64,000 nt of DNA from Excoecaria cochinchinensis (taxonomy: Eukaryota; Streptophyta; Magnoliopsida; Malpighiales; Euphorbiaceae), in NCBI GenBank assembly GCA_947683425.1, contig CANTUQ010000037.1:2108001-2172000 (forward strand), given 5' to 3'. Below are positions 59,214 to 64,000 of this stretch, piece by piece (the stretch's first letter is position 1; each line of letters opens with the position of its first letter). The notes beneath the pieces are model-generated. The model was given only the letters and a program-made list of their open reading frames with translations. It ran no database searches and was not told where the DNA came from. The position numbers were made by a program, and so were the translations under genes.

Positions 59214-60145
59214 ATATTTAAGCCCATCTTTCACAATTAGGTTTAAAATGTGAGTACAACATATCATGTGAAAAGTTTCACCACTCAAAACAAATGCATC
59301 TCTCTTACTTAATTTATTTTTCAACTTTTGAATTGCAGTATCATTAGATGTTGCATTATCATAAGTTATACACATGACTTTGGTCAAATTCCAATCATCC
59401 ATACAATTATCAACAACAACCCCAACATTACTTCCTTTATGACTTTTAATAATAAGAAAATTCAAGATTTTTTTATGCATCTTCCAATTTGAAGCAATAA
59501 AATGAGCAATTAAGCACAAATATGATGCATTTTAAATGTTAGTCTAAGTATTAGTTGTCATAGAAACTCTTTTGCATTCAATTTTAAGAAAATCTTTCAA
59601 TTTTTCTCTCTTCTTCATAAAAGGAGAACATCTTCTAACAATTGTCACTCTAGATGAAATTTTAAATTCATGACAAATTGTTTCAATGAATTTCCTAAAA
59701 CCCTTATCTTCAACAAAATTAAATAGTAATTCATCCCTAATGATCATCCTAATTAAAGCTTTTATGCAAGCTTCTTGATCAAATTTTCAACTAATTAATG
59801 ACGTCCTACTACCGGACCCCACAAAACTCAAAGTTGTATGTGATTTATACTTCTTTTATATGCCGCCACTGACTCTTTTTTATTTGAGAACTTTTTGCAA
59901 CTTTCCATTAAATGTTTCCACAATCCTGATGCGCCTAACTCACTCTTCCCTTGATAATCTTTACCACACCACTTACATGTTGCCCTCCTAGTTTCATTAC
60001 CATTAGCATCAACTAATCTATCAAAATGCTCTCAAACTCCAAACCTACTTTTTTTACTTGCAGGTAGATTAAAAGAATTATCATTACCTACCGAATTTGG
60101 AGTTACAGAAGACTTGGTTTGTGGGACAATAGGCTGCAAATCCAT
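59214..60145 (-). pseudogene. hAT transposase relic, N-terminal part with BED zinc finger
   Basis: From an ATG at 60143-60145 the minus strand encodes MDLQPIVPQTKSSV, then a BED finger: EHFDRLVDANGNETRRAT, CKWCGKDYQGKSELGASGLW, KHLMESC (C-x2-C...H-x4-C). It goes on to FRKFIETICHEFKISSRVTI, MCLIAHFIASNWKMHKKILN, then TYDNATSNDTA with a catalytic Asp, and CCTHILNLIVKDGLKY, where the insertion begins. It resembles the RICESLEEPER/Ac-like group. Stops include TGA in place of the BED Trp (FGV then EHF) and shifts near 59540 and 59790. It continues at 31270 on the other side of the insertion tower. Confidence 0.85.
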
Positions 60146-61032
60146 AATTTCATCAGTAGATAGTTTTGGATATTTCTTTTTATTCAATAAGAAGAGTTGG
60201 TGAAGCCAGAAAATTTTTTCATTTTTCTATGAGCCAATGTTGCATGCAACAAAAGCCATCAACCTTCATATAAATTGTCATATATAGAATGATAGTTTCA
60301 TGGAGGAAAAAAGAAAGCTTGCAAAGCAGCAGTAGAAGAAGAAGGAAGGAATTGGGTTATATGTATAAACTTTTCTTTAGAATCATATATGAAATGAAAG
60401 GTACAATGAGAAGAAAATGATCGGAAAACTAAATAAAATTTTAGTTGTTCTACTTGATTAGCAAGTATCTGTTCAGGCAACAATAGGACCACAAACTCAA
60501 CAATCTAGAACCAAGAAGAAAGTGGAAAGTTCTCAGGCAGACCCCTTTCGATCATTGTTTTATGAAAAAATAAAATGCAAATCAAACTTGAACTGGGTAT
60601 TTATTGCACACTTGCATCAACTTCAAAAGTGCAGCTGGACTTTCTTTTAATATTTTAAAAGGAAAAGTGACAAACTTTTATGACAGAAAGCCTATTGCCT
60701 TTGGAGATGGAGTACTTCTATAGTCAATGCAAAACGATGTAAATTAGTCAATCCAAACTAATGCATATAGCAGAGCAACCTGTTAAATTCATAGAATAGC
60801 CAACAAAATTTCAAAGAAAGTTAGAACCAGAAAATAACTTATTAGCAATATTTACAATTGCATCCTAGGTAGAGACATTAATCCGTGCATGCTGAAGATG
60901 GTAGCATCTACCATAATATGTTCTGGAGAATATTGTTATCCATTCTTCTTGCTAAAATTTGTATGAGATTTTGAAAAAAAAGTTATGATACTAGAACCAA
61001 AGAAGAAATTAAAAAAAAATTCCACTTGTAGA
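60146..61032. other. probable 5' flank of the hAT relic, no gene seen
   Basis: AT-rich; a 64-codon minus-strand frame has no recognisable similarity. The hAT terminal repeat could not be located. Confidence 0.35.
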
Positions 61033-62055
61033 TAGGGGTGTTCATGGATCGGTTAACCAGTTAAAAAAAATTAGTCTATTAATATCAGTTTTTTCAAAAT
61101 AATAACTATTAACCAGTTTGTTACAATCAGTTAAACCGTCTATCGATTTCAATTTTTCAAATCGATTAACTAATATTTTTTGGTTAAAAACTACACTTAT
61201 AAAATGCATTTATAAATAAAATTAAAATATTCAATATACTTAAAGTTTAAAACTTCTTTACTATAATATAACATTATTGTTTAAAATAAAAGTATTTAGT
61301 GGATATAAGCAACTATATTTTTAAAAATTAAGACTTAATAAGTAAATAAATTAACCAATCCATGATCATACTAATTAGATTGACAGTTACACTTACTAAT
61401 CGCCAATTAAAAAAATTAAAAACTTTAAAATAATTAAAATAATGAAAAAAAAGTGTAGTAAAAATACTTAAAAAATACAAAATTATTAAAATAAATCAAT
61501 ACAATGCTAACAATTCTTTTTTAATTTATTTTTTAACTTGACACATATTATTTTCACATATATTAAAAATTTTATTTTTTTTTTGAAAATTTTAGTTAAT
61601 ATATTAATATTATATAACTTTTCAATTATATTTTGATTTTCATTAATGAAAAATTGATAAATAAAAAAATAATAAGAAATACTAAATATTGACATATTGA
61701 ACAATTAATAAATTAATTAAAATGTCTTTAAAAAAACTAAATGAAATTGAAATATATTTTAAAGTGAATAAAAATTAAAGGAATATAAATAATTAAATGT
61801 GAAAATAATAAAATAAAAAATTATAATAAAAAGAAAGAAAGATTGAAATAAAATTAATAAACTATAGGGGTATTTATATATCGGTTTCGGTTCGGTTAAC
61901 CGGTCCATAAGTTTAAAAAAAATAGTCTATTAATATCGGTTTTTGTAAAATATTAACCATTAACCATAAAAATCGGTACGGTTAACCTATTTTTCGGATC
62001 GATTTCAGTTCGATTCTCGGTTAACCAAGTTAAATAGTTTTTTTGAGCACCCCTA
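61033..62055. mobile_element. non-autonomous hAT-type element, 1023 bp
   Basis: Ends TAGGGGTGTTCATGG and TTTGAGCACCCCTA are inverted copies. Flanks CTTGTAGA (61025-61032) and CTTGGAGA (62056-62063) agree at 7 of 8 bases. Subterminal ATCGGTTAACC / GGTTCGGTTAACC words recur at both ends. About 61865-62055 repeats the layout of the left end in direct orientation (GGGGTATTTAT, then TAGTCTATTAATATCGGTTT). No coding region. Confidence 0.75.
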
Positions 62056-62829
62056 CTTGGAGATACTATCATTTATCCAAATTACTTAAGGAATAAAAAT
62101 TATACATCATTCTTCATGATTTGTAATATCTTTCATACAACAAATGTTATCTTTACCAACAAAAAGATTTTCTTTACTACAAACTCAAAAACTTCAAAAA
62201 TCATTCTAGGATGAAAGAAGGGCAAGTGCTCAAATTTTGGACCAAATTCTTTAAGCCTGATGAGAACCAACAGATGTACATAATTAAAAGTTAAAAAAAA
62301 TAAACAGAAGAACAACTAACCTGCGATGCACCCGTCAAGGAGAACAAAAAAGGGAGGTGGTGAAAGGTGGATGGCAGTGACAAGAGGAGAATGGTAGTGG
62401 TGAGAGACGGAGCGTAGTTGCGAGCTCAAATTTGGCGATGGCGAATAGGGAATACAATGTGCGTTTCAGCGACACACCAATCACCAAGGGAAGCAGAAGA
62501 GGGCGATGGCGACAGGCGAATGCAATGGCTAGAGGCAGAGCGCAGTAATGAGCAGCAACTAGTGAAGGGGGCAGAGGTTTAAACCAAATAAAAGAGAAAT
62601 AGAGGGTGAGTTGCAAAATCTTGGTCCAAACCTAGTTTAATTTTTCTCTTTTATTTTTTTTATCTTAAATAATTTATTTTTTAAATATTTTAAAAAGTAT
62701 CAATTCCTTATATTTAATTTTTAATTCCCTCCTAAAACTCAAAACAAAAAAAAATTCCCCCTAAAAATTTTCAAATTCGATTCTTATTTCCCTCTAAAAG
62801 ATTTTAATTTTTTTTCATTTATCATTTTT
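62056..62829. other. intergenic DNA with a GC-richer patch of unknown origin
   Basis: 62330-62610 is clearly GC-richer than its surroundings, with GGCGATGGCGA, GGGCGATGGCGACAGGCGA and GAGGCAGAGCGCAGT words. It has a 93-codon open frame on the minus strand without family features. It could be a leader of a transposon or old gene. The flanks are AT-rich and empty. Confidence 0.3.
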
Positions 62830-64000
62830 AAATACACAACTAAAATTTCATGTATAATAATAATTATATATAATTAAATTATTAATTTACATATTCATAT
62901 ATGTATTTAGCTAAAAATAAATTAGTACTATTTGAGTAACACTAAATGTAAATTAAATTAATTGATAAGTTGATTATATTTATATACTCATATAATTACA
63001 TAAATTGTTAAAATTTACTTATATATAATTAAATTATTAATTTACAATTCAATTACTTATATAGGTATTGTAGCAAAATAGATAAGTACTGGTTGAGCGA
63101 TACGAAGAGTAAATGAAATTAATCTGTAAGGTGATTATGTATTCATATAATTACATGAATTAGTAAATTTCATAATATATAATAATTGTACATAATTATA
63201 TTATTAATTTACATGCTCAATTACTCATATAGGCATTGTACCAAAAATAGATGAGTACTAGTTGAGTGATACTATAAGAGTAAATAAAATTAATTGGTAA
63301 GATGATTATATATTCATATAATTACATGAATTGGCAAATTTCATTATATGTAACAATTTTATATAATTATATTATTAATTTACATGTTTAATTACTCATA
63401 TAAGTATTATGCCAAAAATAGATAAATACTAATTGAGTGATGCTAAGATTAAATGAAATTAATTGATAAGGTGATTATATACTCATATAATTACATTAAT
63501 TGGTAAAATATAATATTTGTATATAATTACATTACTAAAATACATTCTCAAGTACTCACATAAATATTGTGCCAAAAATATATTAGTACTAACTTAGTGA
63601 CACTAAAAATAAATGAAATTATTAGTAAGGTAATTATATACCCATATAAATACATTAATTGGTAAAATTTCATTTTAAATAATAACTATATATAACTATA
63701 TTTTTAATTTACATACTCATATAGGTATTATAATAAAAATAGATGAGTACTCGTTGAGTGACACTAAAAGTAAATGACATTATTGATAAAGTGATTATGT
63801 AATAAATTGCTCAATTTATATATCTATATAAATATTTATGCAAAAAGAAAAATTAAGTAGTAGTTGAGTAACATTAAAGATAAATTAAATTAAACATAAA
63901 TTATTTTAGTTGAATATTCATATTCACATTGATATAATAATTCTTATAATAATTAAATTTATCTTATTAATAATTAACATATTAATTTTAATTTATTAAC
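62830..64000. repeat. satellite-like tandem array, units about 160-171 bp, AT-rich
   Basis: A unit containing AATTACTCATATAGGTATT, CCAAAAATAGATGAGTACTA, GTTGAGTGATACTA and TAAATGAAATTAATTGGTAA repeats about six to seven times. The GTTGAGTGA landmark falls near 62932, 63092, 63261, 63432, 63592, 63752 and 63862, so spacing is 160, 169, 171, 160, 160 and a shorter last step. Copies differ at many positions. The array runs to the window edge. Confidence 0.85.

Noticed and set aside
62335..62616. A 93-codon minus-strand frame in a GC-richer patch
   Set aside because: No domain, no clear start context and biased composition; noted only as an unassigned patch.

Overview
This is nuclear DNA from a flowering plant, most likely a eudicot. 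It is AT-rich, has intron-containing genes of plant-specific families, and is dense in plant transposons: Tork-like Copia, Tat-lineage Ty3/Gypsy, hAT, Mutator-like and Stowaway elements. The species cannot be named from the sequence.

0-22 kb is the gene-bearing part. It holds a short-chain dehydrogenase fragment (2.6 kb), an LTR-element relic (3.3-4.2 kb), an intact single-exon ANTH/AP180-type clathrin assembly protein gene (5280-6887) and a frameshifted OXS3-like gene (7.8-8.7 kb). On the minus strand there are unrecognised spliced exons (10.1-13.2 kb) and a DHHC S-acyltransferase pseudogene (13.6-14.1 kb). Head-to-head with that pseudogene is an intact 11-exon P-loop ATPase gene (14623-21426, 569 codons when spliced). 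An AT-rich minisatellite and a TA/TACATG microsatellite fill 11-12.8 kb.

23-27.5 kb is a row of small non-autonomous DNA transposons: a hAT with an 8-bp target-site duplication (TSD), a Mutator-like element with a 9-bp TSD, a long-inverted-repeat element with an 8-bp TSD and internal tRNA-like boxes, and a Stowaway MITE.

28-60 kb is one nested insertion tower. The base is a degenerate hAT transposase gene on the minus strand, with its 3' part at 30.3-31.3 kb and its 5' part at 59.2-60.1 kb. A putative solo LTR (31271-59213) splits it, and the two coding halves still meet in one frame. Inside that LTR is a decayed 15-kb Tat-lineage Ty3/Gypsy element (33097-57534, minus strand, TSD TAATT). Its right LTR is split by a full-length, almost intact Copia element (45793-55033); its left LTR carries a 394-bp Mutator-type MITE. 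Next to the hAT 3' end sits another hAT element (28254-30274) that has captured the start of a subtilase gene and itself carries a nested hAT MITE.

60-64 kb holds another hAT-type element (61033-62055), an unassigned GC-richer patch, and a satellite-like array of AT-rich units of about 160-171 bp that runs to the window edge.

The only genes that look functional are the clathrin assembly gene, the P-loop ATPase gene and the Copia polyprotein. I found no clearly new biochemical system. The most notable structures are the gene-capturing hAT, the layered tower and the very young Copia element.
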